Below, in pieces: positions 52,861-63,135 of a stretch of 64,000 nt of DNA (positions are counted from its first letter, which is position 1; each line of letters begins with the position of its first letter). Source of the stretch: Spirirestis rafaelensis WJT71-NPBG6 (GTDB lineage: Bacteria; Cyanobacteriota; Cyanobacteriia; Cyanobacteriales; Nostocaceae); contig JAHHID010000038.1 of the NCBI GenBank assembly GCA_019359015.1, positions 1 to 64,000 of the forward strand, read 5' to 3'. The notes beneath the pieces are model-generated. The model ran no database searches, was not told the DNA's origin, and worked only from the letters and a program-made list of their open reading frames with translations. Position numbers and translations under genes: made by a program.

Positions 52861-53922
52861 TTAACCTGCCAATTCAAGACAAGTTTGTACAACCTTATCC
52901 AGAAAATTTTGATTCCAATATGCAAAATGTTTTGCCTGTTGTTGAGCATTTTGAGTAATTTGGGGTAAATGAGCGATCGCACTTAACAAACTTTCTTTAG
53001 TAAGTGGTTCTTGCGGTGCAACTGCGACACCCAAATTTAACAGAGCTTTTGCCGTGTGCCATTGCTCCATGTGTTTGGGAAAGACTAATTGAGGTATTCC
53101 AGCCAACAAGCAAGCCATAGATGTCCCAGAACCTGCATGATGTATGGCAAGAGATTTTTCTTTTAAGACTATTTTTAAGTCATCAAAAATACAGTCAGGC
53201 TTCAGGGTTTCTACCAGTAACGAATAGTGATGCCAATCTTGTGTAAGATAAGCCCAAGCACTTCCATGTCCATCACCAAGGTTTTCGGGGAATGGTGCAG
53301 AGTGAATACCCACATATTCTACTTTTCTGACAGCAGCATAAGGATCTAATTCGGGAATAGAGAAAATAAAAGAGCGATCGCCATTGAGCAGATAGCCAAG
53401 GGGAGCATCAAAGCCAGTAACTTCCCTTACCGACGCTTCTACTTCAGCTTGGCGGTGAATTGCCGCAATTGGTACGGGTAAAGGGCGAATAGGTGGAAAA
53501 TCTTTGACGCTCGGTGGTACACTAAAGCCGTTTCCTACCACCACAGTGGGAATTTTTCCTTTTGCGGCTAACACCAAAGCCGGAGCGTAATCAGCAATAA
53601 TCAACGATGGCTTGACTAAATGAATCAGGTTTTGCCATGCTTTGAGATGAAAATTTAATGTCAAAGCCGTACTGAAACCAAATATATATAAAATGTCAGT
53701 AAACAAATAAGATTTATTATCGCCTTTGTCATCCAAAGAACGCATCATTGCTTTTGGAGCTTGTAACACCTTTCCTGGAAAATTACAATTTTTAAACTGG
53801 GCGTTCTCTAAGGCAAAAATCGTTTCAATTCCAAAAGCTTGTAATTTCTGAGCGATCGCTGCTAGCAAGTGAAAGTGTCCCTGACCTCCACCAATTTCCC
53901 AAGCAAGTAAAGCTTTAGTCAT
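52861..53922 (-). CDS. MGT/UGT-type glycosyltransferase
   Basis: The 353-residue product begins GGGQGHFHLLAAIAQKLQAF, a GT-B N-terminal loop, and ends with a nucleotide-sugar-binding region: IHHAGSGTSMACLLAGIPQL, then VFPKHMEQWHTAKALLNLGV. This HxGxGTxxxxLxxGxPxLxxPxxxEQ pattern is the donor-site signature of the UDP-glycosyltransferase group. No membrane segment is evident. The acceptor cannot be inferred. It runs convergent to the COP23-protease-TPR run and seems unrelated to it. Confidence 0.88.
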   Translation of the reverse strand: MTKALLAWEIGGGQGHFHLLAAIAQKLQAFGIETIFALENAQFKNCNFPGKVLQAPKAMMRSLDDKGDNKSYLFTDILYIFGFSTALTLNFHLKAWQNLIHLVKPSLIIADYAPALVLAAKGKIPTVVVGNGFSVPPSVKDFPPIRPLPVPIAAIHRQAEVEASVREVTGFDAPLGYLLNGDRSFIFSIPELDPYAAVRKVEYVGIHSAPFPENLGDGHGSAWAYLTQDWHHYSLLVETLKPDCIFDDLKIVLKEKSLAIHHAGSGTSMACLLAGIPQLVFPKHMEQWHTAKALLNLGVAVAPQEPLTKESLLSAIAHLPQITQNAQQQAKHFAYWNQNFLDKVVQTCLELAG

Positions 53923-54350
53923 TCTGCCATATCCTCAATCTCTAGCTGTTAAGCTAGATATAAGTAGGTCGTTAAATTAAACATTACTCGCGATCGGTCC
54001 GGTATGGGGCATCAGAAATAGCAAGAAAATACGCTTTTTACATTTTTTTACATAGGTGCTTTTATTTCTGCTTACTTATCTTAAAGTTTTATCAATAGCT
54101 TACATTAAAAGTACTATCAATAGGATTTACCTACAAGGAACGGAAAAGAAACCACGTCCCTTGCGGGTCTCCCAAGGAGAAGGAATAAGAGTTATAGAGG
54201 ATTTTTGCATAAGTCCTAATAAATTTCCAAGAAAAGCCTCAAACTTTCCCCCTTCTTTTTATTCCCCCATCCCCCTGCCTCAACGATAAAATTAAAAGCC
54301 TGACAGCTTACTATTTATTACTCTGGGCCAAAAAATATAACAGATGCTAT
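53923..54350. other. Divergent gap with a short palindromic repeat
   Basis: These 428 bases separate the glycosyltransferase from the membrane-protein pair. Around 54158-54180, CCTTGCGGGTCTCCCAAGG forms a short stem and is of the kind found repeatedly in Nostocales intergenic DNA. No gene is supported; the 77-codon plus frame here has no recognisable content. Confidence 0.5.
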
Positions 54351-56543
54351 ATGGAAAAGAGTTTGATTAATGCCAGCATTTCTCCACAAAGCCAAACATT
54401 TAGACCCAGTAGTGCGATTTCATTTCATGTTACTGTGGATAATGACAGCGAACAATTGGCCGGCTTTCAACTCGAAGTCCTAGCAGCCGGAGCCAGTCCT
54501 AGTTCCGGATATTTGTGGTATCGCTTGTCACCGGAGGTATCGGCAGCTAAACCGCCAGGAAGCAGTACTGACTTTCAAATCATAATTTTCAATAGTCCTT
54601 TGCCTGGTTTTGTCGGTGCAGTCAACCTTACAGTCAGAATTTTTTCGCCACAATTACGGCAAGAACGCAGACTTATAGTACGTCTGAATATAGAGTCAGA
54701 TAATAGACCACAACTTGTATCCGTGGATTTGTTGGCGCGACAGTTACAAGTTTATCCCCGCAATTATGTGAATATACCAGTGCGAGTGCGGAACTTGAGT
54801 CCACAACCTGTTGACGTGGCACTGCGTTTAGCGGGTATTGAACCTTCTTGGCTAAGTGGTGGTGCAGAACGACGCTTACGTTTAGAAGCCAATGCTCAAG
54901 CTGAAACAAGCTTCCAATGCCAACCCCCGTCTGTAACCCAAGCACCCAGCCAGGAATATCCCTTTATTATAGAAGCTATGAGTCAGGATGGTTATCCAAG
55001 TACTGCCCAAGGCAGTTTGGAAGTTTTGCCGGTGGGATTTCTAGAGTTTAGTGCTACACCGCAACAACAAACAATTCCCTACAAAAATCGATGGTTGCCT
55101 AACTGGCGCTCAAATTCAGCCAGCTTTCAACTAATATTTAAAAATGCTAGCAATCTACAACAGCAGGTTAATGTTATACTCCAGGGGAGAGACCAGCGCA
55201 AATTGACACCTCGTATATCACCAGAAGATGCAGACTTGAGGTTGGGGGAGACAATCAAAGTAATTGTAGAGGTGAAAACTAAACGATTTTGGGTTGGTTG
55301 GTCAAAAATTTTACAATTTGATATTAGAGCATTATTATCTGACGATCGCCTGGGTAGTACAGAACCTGCAACTCAACCTTTAGAGTTACGAATTTTACCT
55401 GTATTACCACTGTGGTTGCAGTTGGCTTTGCTGGCAATACTCGCTGCTTTGTTTGCTTTAATATTTAAACCAGAAGCGATCGCACATACAAAATATGTTA
55501 ACGCTGTGCGTTTTAGTGCCAATGCACTTTCTGCGGTCAGCGGTTCCGATGACAGCACAATTAGACTTTGGCGAATCAATAATAACAAGTTAGAAGCTGA
55601 GGACAACAACGAACCTAATAAGTTAAAGGGTGTGTTGGGAAATACAAATAAACAAGCTGTATTTGCGTTGCGATTCGATCCGCTAGAGAATAATCGCGTA
55701 GCAGCTGGCTTAGAAAATGGTGTGATTCAACTGTGGAATGTGGCTCGACGCTCGAAAGAATATGAATTAAGCTTCCCAGAAATAGTTAACAAAACCGATA
55801 AAGTATTTGACTTAGTGTTTACTAAAAACTCTCAATACCTAATTAGCGGACATGGTAGCGGTAATGTGTTGATTTGGGAAAGAAAATCAGCCTTAGAACA
55901 ATTTCAGCCACAGCCGAAAAAAGCTATATCTCTAGGTTATCAGTCACGGTCGATGGCACTGAGTCCAGATGAACAAATTCTAGCTATTGCCGGAAACAAT
56001 AAATATCTTACTTTGCTAAATTTAAATCAACCTAATAATCCCAAAAGGCGATTTTCGGTTACTTACCCTGGTGTAGGACATGGAAATGGTGACTATATTT
56101 GGGGTTTAGCATTTGTTCCTCAAACACCTGGATTGTTAGCAACTTCTGACTCAGATGGATATATTACAATATTGGATCTACAATGCGAAATTAGTCAGAC
56201 TCCTACTCAAACAGAACAGGAGATAAATCAAAGTTGTGTGCGCGATCGCTGGCAAGTAGGAAAACAAGCAGTGCGTAGTATAGCATTCACTCAAGATGGT
56301 CGTCAGCTAGTGAGTGCCGGGGATGACGGACGAGTAGTTGCTTGGTCATTAACTTCCGAGGGAAAGCAAGAAGTTGCAGCATTGAACGGTCGAGAAATTT
56401 ACAAAAGTCCCGACAATTTAAAACTCAATAGTATTGATATTAATAACCAGGGAACTGCCATTGTTACAGGTGGTGAGGATTGTCGAGTCAACCGCCAAGG
56501 TATTAAACATTGTCAAGTAAATTTAATTCGCCTTAACAAATAA
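54351..56543 (+). CDS. Membrane protein with Ig-like domains and a WD40 propeller
   Basis: The 730-residue product has no signal peptide. Residues 1-350 hold two or three Ig-like units (FRPSSAISFHVTVDNDSEQL; PRNYVNIPVRVRNLSPQPVD). A single membrane span lies at about 354-375 (LPLWLQLALLAILAALFALI). The rest is a WD40-type propeller with blades such as VSGSDDSTIRLWRINN, GLENGVIQLWNVARR and SAGDDGRVVAWSL. The first domain resembles the N-terminus of the CIS tail-I-like protein at 31184. It is followed 13 bases later by a related membrane protein. A role in anchoring the CIS to a membrane is possible but unproven. Confidence 0.75.
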   Translation: MEKSLINASISPQSQTFRPSSAISFHVTVDNDSEQLAGFQLEVLAAGASPSSGYLWYRLSPEVSAAKPPGSSTDFQIIIFNSPLPGFVGAVNLTVRIFSPQLRQERRLIVRLNIESDNRPQLVSVDLLARQLQVYPRNYVNIPVRVRNLSPQPVDVALRLAGIEPSWLSGGAERRLRLEANAQAETSFQCQPPSVTQAPSQEYPFIIEAMSQDGYPSTAQGSLEVLPVGFLEFSATPQQQTIPYKNRWLPNWRSNSASFQLIFKNASNLQQQVNVILQGRDQRKLTPRISPEDADLRLGETIKVIVEVKTKRFWVGWSKILQFDIRALLSDDRLGSTEPATQPLELRILPVLPLWLQLALLAILAALFALIFKPEAIAHTKYVNAVRFSANALSAVSGSDDSTIRLWRINNNKLEAEDNNEPNKLKGVLGNTNKQAVFALRFDPLENNRVAAGLENGVIQLWNVARRSKEYELSFPEIVNKTDKVFDLVFTKNSQYLISGHGSGNVLIWERKSALEQFQPQPKKAISLGYQSRSMALSPDEQILAIAGNNKYLTLLNLNQPNNPKRRFSVTYPGVGHGNGDYIWGLAFVPQTPGLLATSDSDGYITILDLQCEISQTPTQTEQEINQSCVRDRWQVGKQAVRSIAFTQDGRQLVSAGDDGRVVAWSLTSEGKQEVAALNGREIYKSPDNLKLNSIDINNQGTAIVTGGEDCRVNRQGIKHCQVNLIRLNK

Positions 56544-56556
56544 GGAAAATAATGGG

Positions 56557-58746
56557 ATGCAAATTCAATCCAGCCCACTGAAAGTAATTTTTAATCCCCC
56601 TGGTGTTCAATCGGGAATGCCAGGAGATACCCTGCAACTTTATGCTATTGTCATCAATCAGGGAAACCAGAGTGCTGTGATTGATGTATTTTTTGATGAG
56701 GCATTCCAAATTTTCACCTCCTCAAATATTTCCCCGCGACAACGTATCGCACTCGCACCCCAACAAAAAACTGAAGTTTCTTTTGAGTTTCAAATTCCTA
56801 TTAATGTCCAACCGGGAACTTATAGTTACACTTTAATCGTAGATGCACCCGAACATTATCCCCAAGAAACACCGATACCGTACCTCCGACAAATCAAAGT
56901 TCAGCCCAAAGAACATACCGTAATTAGGGAACATGATCCCACCTTTTCTGTCAAACCTGCTACGAACCCTAGCAACCCGCTAATTTTCAAGTTTGGTGAG
57001 GCTTTACAGATAGAAGTTACAGTTGATAATCGCTCTAGTCGAGTAGATCGTTTTCGCTTGACTTGCCTGGATTTTGAGGAAACATGGTTTACAATTCTTT
57101 ATCTAAAAACAGGCTTAGAAGGAGCAGGGTTGCTATATGGAGGTAGCGGATTAGAACTTAACCCAGGTTCTCAAGGTCAAATCTTATTACAATTTCATCC
57201 TCCTACAGATATATTGGCTGGAAGCTACTCTCCGACAATTCGTCTGCATTCTAATAACTCACCCGACTTAGTGCTGCTGGATTTGGTATACATACAAATT
57301 CCAGAGATTTATCACATAGATGTCGAACTAAATACCATTTTGGGAATAGTTAGCCGTAGTTTTGGCAAATATGAAGTAAAACTGGCTAATCGGGGTAACA
57401 CCGTGCGCGAATTAGCCTTTAGTGCCAACACTCAAGATGAAGAAGAACTGTGTACTTACGAATTTCAGCCTTCCCAGGTGAGAGTTTTACCGACAAAAAG
57501 TGCGGTTGCAAATTTGATAGTTAATCCCGTGCATCGTTGGCGACGACCATTTTTTGGCTCGGCGTTGATCAACTTTAAAATTGAACTGAAAGACCAACAA
57601 AAATTACCTCTTCCAGATAAATTCCCTCAAGCTACTCTAGTCTGGAAAGCCCGCCCTTGGTGGCAATTTTTACTACTTTTTCTATTAGTTTTAGGATTAC
57701 TAGGAGGGGTAGCATTAATTGTTTTGCGAATTTTACATCCTGACCCTTTGAAATTGGATAATTTCCAGTCAAGTAGCCTGAGCTATCAAGAAGGAGATCC
57801 GGTGCGTTTGACTTGGGAAATTGGCAATGCAGCTCGATTACAAAAGTTAATTTTGATAACCACAGGTGAGGAAACTAAAGAGGATTTATTATATGATAGT
57901 AACAACACTCTTAAAGAACCATTAGGTTGTCAAACACAGCAACAATTGCTGAGTTGCACTAATTTTCCTGGAACTAGCAAACCAGGTGAGTATACTTTTA
58001 CTCTGAAAGCTTTTGACCGTTCCGGTCAACTCCACCAGATATCGCCTGTAAAACTTAAAATAAAACAAAACCCAGCACCGGAAGTAGTCAGTTTTCAAGC
58101 CGATAAATCTGAATACGAAAAAGGCGAAAAAGTAACTTTAACTTGGCAAATTCGCAATCCAGAGCAACTAAAAAAACTCCAGATTATTAGGAAACAAGAA
58201 GACGGAATAGTAGTCACTGAACACGATTTTGATGAATTAAATCAAGGTATCCCGATGCCAATTAAGTCTTTTTGTAAAAAAGATAATCAACAGGTAACTT
58301 GTAAAAATATTCCATCAGCAATCAATCAACCAGGGACGTATACTTTTGCACTACAACCTTTTGCTAAGTCTATTTATCAATCTAATATTAAACAGACTGA
58401 AACTAACAAAGTAAAAATTAAACCTAAACCGTTTGAAATTGTCTATTTTACACTTAATGATAGTTCAGAACCCAATATAGTTGTGGAAGAAGGTCAACCT
58501 GTGATTTTGAAATGGAAAGTAGTGGGCGAAGACATTAACGTTCAGATTTCCAACCTTGGTAACGTTAAGCCTGAAGATTCAAGACCGCTTATAGCTAATC
58601 AAGCCTTACCATCTCAAATTGAAATTATCGTGACAGATAAGTTTAATCAACCGCCACTGCGAAAAGGATTTTTTATTAAAGTTCAGCCAGTTCCAACACC
58701 TAACAATAACATAGCCCCTTCTAACGTTCCAGATAACTCCTTGTAA
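56557..58746 (+). CDS. Membrane protein with Ig-like domains on both sides of a single span
   Basis: The 729-residue product begins with Ig-like units (NPPGVQSGMPGDTLQLYAIV; SPRQRIALAPQQKTEVSFEF) like the preceding gene. A membrane span is at about 368-392 (WWQFLLLFLLVLGLLGGVAL). Beyond it, three repeats share a pattern, EGDPVRLTWEIGNAARLQKL, KGEKVTLTWQIRNPEQLKKL and EGQPVILKWKVVGED, each with a nearby Cys pair in two cases. It pairs with the upstream WD40 protein in one operon, which suggests a membrane complex. I recognise no enzyme domain. Confidence 0.75.
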   Translation: MQIQSSPLKVIFNPPGVQSGMPGDTLQLYAIVINQGNQSAVIDVFFDEAFQIFTSSNISPRQRIALAPQQKTEVSFEFQIPINVQPGTYSYTLIVDAPEHYPQETPIPYLRQIKVQPKEHTVIREHDPTFSVKPATNPSNPLIFKFGEALQIEVTVDNRSSRVDRFRLTCLDFEETWFTILYLKTGLEGAGLLYGGSGLELNPGSQGQILLQFHPPTDILAGSYSPTIRLHSNNSPDLVLLDLVYIQIPEIYHIDVELNTILGIVSRSFGKYEVKLANRGNTVRELAFSANTQDEEELCTYEFQPSQVRVLPTKSAVANLIVNPVHRWRRPFFGSALINFKIELKDQQKLPLPDKFPQATLVWKARPWWQFLLLFLLVLGLLGGVALIVLRILHPDPLKLDNFQSSSLSYQEGDPVRLTWEIGNAARLQKLILITTGEETKEDLLYDSNNTLKEPLGCQTQQQLLSCTNFPGTSKPGEYTFTLKAFDRSGQLHQISPVKLKIKQNPAPEVVSFQADKSEYEKGEKVTLTWQIRNPEQLKKLQIIRKQEDGIVVTEHDFDELNQGIPMPIKSFCKKDNQQVTCKNIPSAINQPGTYTFALQPFAKSIYQSNIKQTETNKVKIKPKPFEIVYFTLNDSSEPNIVVEEGQPVILKWKVVGEDINVQISNLGNVKPEDSRPLIANQALPSQIEIIVTDKFNQPPLRKGFFIKVQPVPTPNNNIAPSNVPDNSL

Positions 58747-59291
58747 CCCTGTTATATCAATTTATATTGAGCTTGCATATAATAAATGTAGAGGGTGAAA
58801 CTTAATAATACAAAATGGCACGTAGGCTAGAACTGGAAATTAGAGAAAGTGTAGAGTATTTAAAGAAAACGCTAAAACAAGCAAGGAGTGCGAGTCAAAA
58901 AGAACGACTGCAAATGCTTTGGTGGTTCAAAACAGGACAAGCGCGATCGCACGCGTGAACTAGCACGAAGATTAGCACGGGATTCATCAACGATAACGCG
59001 GTGGTTGCAGAAATACAGAAAGCAGGGACTGGCTGGGTTACTCGAAATCAAGAAACCACCGGGACAAGATCCAATCATAAAAGGAGAAGCACTTGAATTG
59101 CTCAAAGCAAAACTCAACTCCCCTGAAGGTTTTGGTAGTTATGGGGAGATTGTGAGTTGGCTGAGTGACAATCATGGCTTAGATGTTAGTTACCGAATGG
59201 TGCATTACTTGGTGCGCTACAAACTCGCCTGCAAACTTAAAGTACCTCGACCATGCAGTGTAAACCAACACCCAAAGGCAATTGAGACATT

Positions 59292-60263
59292 TATAGCAAC
59301 CGCCAAGGCGGTTAAGACGCGGAACGCAAAGCATCCTCAATGGCATCTCGTAAACAATCGAACTGATCTAGTTTTTTGCGGATTCGACTTTTTAAGCAAG
59401 ACCAGCATTGCTCAATTTTGTTTAAGTCTGGTGAATAAGCAGGTAAATATAGGAGTTTACATCCGGCATCCTGAATTAGTTGCTCAATCCGCCCGCCTTT
59501 ATGGAATGTTGCATTATCCATCACTACAATCTGCCCTGGTTCAAGTATAGGAAGTAAACAAGTTACCAACCAGGTCTCAAATACTGTTCGATTACATGCC
59601 CCCTCAACTGTGAAGGGAGCTATTAGGTTTTCGTTACACAACGCTGCAATCATGTTCACCCGACCCTGGCGACGGCCTGACGCGCATTGCATGGAAGCGC
59701 TGCCCTTTCTCATTCCAACCATAATCATACTCGTCTCGGCTATCCATGCCAGACTCATCGAGGTACACAATCTTCTCGCCTTGGTAGCGTGGACAACTGC
59801 GCTATGAACGCCTGCCGTTTCGCTTCATCCCGCTCAAGGTAGCGAATGGTCTTTTTTTTCGAGTAAAGCCAATTTTCTTTAAGGCCCGTGAGATTGTGCG
59901 ATCGCTAATTTCTCCTTCCCAAAGTGAGGCCATCTCAATTTGAGTTTTATCCCCATGAGATAAAGCGAAATCCCGGAATTTTTCCCAGTCGGTGATTTTA
60001 TGACCATTACCAGGAGGTCGATTAGGCAAGGCTTGAAAGTCGCCAGTAACCTCCAGTCGCTTTAGCCATAAGTCTATGGTGTTGCGGCTGATATTGAACA
60101 GTTGACTTGCTTCACTTTTCTTCATGCCATCGAGTTCGATGGCTTGGATCACTTTCTGACGCAGGTCGTAACTATAGGGTTTAGGCATGGGTCGAGCGAT
60201 CGCGCTCCGCAGGAAAAGGGACTACTTCTAGTCTATACCCTAACCGCCTTGGCGGTTGCTATA
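59292..60263 (-). mobile_element. Inner IS630-type element with perfect palindromic ends
   Basis: The ends at 59292-59314 and 60241-60263 are perfect 23-bp inverted copies, each starting TATAGCAACCGCC. Each end is itself nearly a palindrome (AACCGCCAAGGCGGTT). The TA at the outer edges fits the TA target preference of the family. The perfect ends imply recent transposition. Confidence 0.88.
59312..60188 (-). pseudogene. Inner IS630 transposase, several frame changes
   Basis: The start (60188) gives MPKPYSYDLRQKVIQAIELD, then NISRNTIDLWLKRL. At a run of eight A (about 59851-59858) the continuation KTIRYLERDEAKRQAF lies in another frame. KIVYLDESGMDSRDEYDYGW, with the first catalytic Asp, is in a third, and the final section (VVMDNATFHKGGRIEQLI; YSPDLNKIEQCWSCLKSRIR) ends at 59312 inside the terminal repeat. 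Members of this group can use one programmed frameshift, but three breaks suggest decay or sequence errors. All three DDE residues survive. Confidence 0.75.
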
Positions 60264-60957
60264 AAAAAACATTCCACGACATTCCACGAGCATTGAAGCG
60301 CGTTACAAGAACTATTTGCTAAAGGCAGACGGTTGCGTTATCTGTGCCAAGACGAGAGCCGAGTTGGACTCAAAACCGAAACCAAGCGCGTTGTCACCAC
60401 TCGTGGTGTTCAACCAGTGGTTCGTGTTGCATGGAAGCGGCAAAGTTTTTGGCTGTATGGTGTTGTTGAGCCAATGAGTGGATGGTATTTTTGTTTAGAG
60501 TATCCAAAGCTTTGTACTCAACATTTTCAAGAGTTTTTAGATGCGGTTTCATCTCAACTTGGGGAAGATATTGCACTCCTTCAAATTGACCAAGCCGCAG
60601 CGCATTTGTCTGATGAATTGAAATGGCCTGAAAACATTATTCCCATTTGCCAACCTCCCTACTGTCCACAACTCAACCCTATTGAGAGATTTTGGCTGTT
60701 TGTTAAATCTCATATTAAGGGTCAGGTATTTCACACTCAGTATGAACTTCGCGATCGCCTAAATGATACATTCAGTCAAATTACATCAGAACGGGTTATG
60801 TCTCTAACTTCTTACGACTTTATTCTCGAAGCTCTTTTCTATGCAGCTTCATTGTAAATTGATATTAATACTACTTCTTCTCATTAAGTCTCTTAACTTT
60901 TTCCTCAAATTTAGTTATTATGTACTACTTTGTGAGCTTTTTGTTGATGTGTGACAG

Positions 60958-62904
60958 TTAGGGTGCGGAAGGTGGGTTGTTGGCATTTTGTCGTAGTGGT
61001 TCTGGTGTTACTTTAGCAGGTGTCAAATCATCCCCAGATGCTTCCATTTTGCCGTTATTGGCATTTTCCTGTGATGATTCTGGAACCACAGCAGGTGTCG
61101 AAACTATGTCCAGCCTGTTATCCTCCGCAAATGATAAGTTTTTTTTATCTTTTTTTGGCGACTCGCCGGAGCTGTAAGGGTATAATAAATCCTGATTAGA
61201 AGTCATTGAATTTGATTGTAAAATATTTGCAGAAATTGAGTTCTCTAATTGATTGTTGGATTGATTTAAATCATTTTCAGGACTATTAGAATAATTTATG
61301 AATTCAACATTTTCCGCTGGTTGAGTTACACATTCGTCCGACTGAGAAACCGAGGTTTCTTCAACTACCTCTGCTGACTCCAGCCCAAGGGGGGCTGTAG
61401 CAGCCGACGGTAAACACAATACCTTCATATAGGGGGAATGTCCGTATCTTTCCGTTTGGTAAGGGCTTTGGGCTTTTTGATTTGTTTGCGGGGTAGTGTT
61501 GTTGTCTATATGCCCGTAATTGCTTTTTTCTGCCCAAGGATCTGCTATATAGCTACTGGGATGCCATAAGTATTTATGCTTGTGCAGTGTTTCAAGGCTT
61601 AGTGTTTTGTTAAACTGACGCTTGTATTCTGCACTAATCGCTTTTGACCGTTCTGTGGACTGACATGGCAGTCCTTCTCCCCACTCCAAGGCTTTTACTG
61701 CCCAACGGATGCGTCGCTGGGCATTTTCGCTACGATGATTATTTTGCGCTTTACGCCGATCAAACGGGATTACGTTGTCTTTGGGTTTTTTGGCTTGTTT
61801 ACCAAAACCTCTCAAGGCGTCGGCAAATGTGGCACTAAATGTCTCCAATAGGCGTTCTGGATAACTGGCATAGGGGGTATACCATTTATGCCTAATTGTG
61901 CATTCTACCCATTGTCTCACTTTAGTTTCGATTTCATGTTGGTGACGGCAATGTTGCGTGTAACCAGGGGCGCTTATGGCGGTCTTTAAGGCGTATTGAA
62001 TTAGGTTTTCGCCCTGTAAGTCTAAAAAGACTATTCCATAGCCTACAAGGATTTGTAGGATGGTGTTGGTTTGTCCTCGCCCGGTCCAACCTGTGGCGAT
62101 GATTTCTTCCCAGTTGGCTCGCCATTCAATGACGTTGGCGGAGGCTTTTTTATGATATCTTTCCCGGTTGTGGCGCAATCTTGCTTTTTTGCAGGCATAT
62201 TTAAGTTTTGTTAAGTCTTGACGATGTGCGGAGCCATCGCAATGGTCGAGGAAGATGGAAACGTCGTCGCTAATCGGTTGCAGGTCGTCGTTGAGCAATA
62301 ACGCGCCGCTACCGGGTTGCATGGGGCAGCGGATGGCGTTGTAGTTTATTATCCGATCTTCCCCCCAAGGTTTAACGTTGGGAAAGATTTCTAGATGCCC
62401 TTTGCGGATTATAAAGCCTGCGTCTTTTAGGGTTTGCTCGATGGCACAGGCTAGGTTGAAGGTGGGCTGTAGGGAGGTAAAGGTTATTATCAGGTGGTAG
62501 CCACCACTAAAGCTTGACTGGATGGGGACAATATCGACTATGCCGATGTCTTCTAGGGCGGCAAATATGCCTTTTATGGATTCATTGTTGTGGTAGTCGC
62601 TTCCCTTGTCGAGGTCTATTGTGGCATAACGGGTTTCGGAACCAAAGCGAACGCCTACTAGCTGCTTGTTGTCGGCGTGCAATCTCCAGAGTTGCGATGC
62701 CTCGAGGTAATGTTTGATGGTACTCCACGCTGGTTTGGAGACTATTGCGGGTACTGGGGCGACTATCGCACTAAACGGATGCCAGAAATATTTTACGTAT
62801 CGCTGCCCCACTGGGTCTCTTGGCAGGTGGGGTTTGAGTTTTTTTGCAGAAAAGTGTGGAAAGTTTGAAGAAGCGAAATTGTCGGAATTTTCTGGTGAAA
62901 ACAT
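60958..62904 (-). CDS. Archaeo-eukaryotic-primase-like replication protein
   Basis: The 648-residue product has GSETRYATIDLDKGSDYHNN near 90-110, a D-x-D pair typical of archaeo-eukaryotic primase domains, followed by SSFSGGYHLIITF near 131-143, the other usual block (sGGxHLxI). A central basic region (KKARLRHNRERYHKK) and a winged-helix-like stretch (SAEYKRQFNKTLSLETLHKH, then KYLWHP) follow. The last 150 residues are disordered Ser/Asn/Gln-rich sequence. Proteins of this type are common on Nostocales plasmids and mobile elements. The noncoding tract behind its start holds tandem repeats and a large palindrome, which fits a replication origin. Confidence in the primase fold is moderate. Confidence 0.6.
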   Translation of the reverse strand: MFSPENSDNFASSNFPHFSAKKLKPHLPRDPVGQRYVKYFWHPFSAIVAPVPAIVSKPAWSTIKHYLEASQLWRLHADNKQLVGVRFGSETRYATIDLDKGSDYHNNESIKGIFAALEDIGIVDIVPIQSSFSGGYHLIITFTSLQPTFNLACAIEQTLKDAGFIIRKGHLEIFPNVKPWGEDRIINYNAIRCPMQPGSGALLLNDDLQPISDDVSIFLDHCDGSAHRQDLTKLKYACKKARLRHNRERYHKKASANVIEWRANWEEIIATGWTGRGQTNTILQILVGYGIVFLDLQGENLIQYALKTAISAPGYTQHCRHQHEIETKVRQWVECTIRHKWYTPYASYPERLLETFSATFADALRGFGKQAKKPKDNVIPFDRRKAQNNHRSENAQRRIRWAVKALEWGEGLPCQSTERSKAISAEYKRQFNKTLSLETLHKHKYLWHPSSYIADPWAEKSNYGHIDNNTTPQTNQKAQSPYQTERYGHSPYMKVLCLPSAATAPLGLESAEVVEETSVSQSDECVTQPAENVEFINYSNSPENDLNQSNNQLENSISANILQSNSMTSNQDLLYPYSSGESPKKDKKNLSFAEDNRLDIVSTPAVVPESSQENANNGKMEASGDDLTPAKVTPEPLRQNANNPPSAP

Positions 62905-63135
62905 GGATGACTACCCCTGATGTGCTTTGTGGACATCAGGTAGCCGCGCTTTTGGCATTAAGCCTCTGTGTATGTGAAAACTGCTGTTGGGCTTTGAAAA
63001 GCTTGATATGAGCGTTGCTTTTCGCGGTTCTTTTAGTAAGAAAGCACGCAGCAAATTCTCAAAATCTTGTCGCACAGGGGCTTCAGAACCTAAGCAGGAT
63101 TTTACAGCTATTTCGGTTTAATGCCTAATTGTTGG

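Larger units (their letters stand above)
58815..60857 (+). pseudogene. Outer IS630 transposase, frameshifted and interrupted
   Basis: The N-terminal part reads ARRLELEIRESVEYLKKTLK from ATG 58815, shifts frame near 58935 and continues as RELARRLARDSSTITRWLQK up to KAIETF at 59290. After the insertion the C-terminal part resumes at about 60300 (LQELFAKGRRLRYLCQDESR) and runs to 60857 with the DDE residues in QDESRVG, LLQIDQAAAH and QLNPIERFW. There is at least one further frame break at the rejoining point, so it was inactive or became so after the insertion. A duplicated GACATTCCAC lies at about 60274-60293. Confidence 0.8.
58753..60867 (+). mobile_element. IS630-type relic interrupted by a second IS630-type element
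   Basis: Similar ends, ATATCAATTTATATTGA at the left and its approximate mirror TAAATTGATATTA at the right, bound a broken transposase gene. The inner element (59292-60263) has been inserted into it. Without the insert the outer element would be about 1.1 kb, the normal size for the family. Confidence 0.7.
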
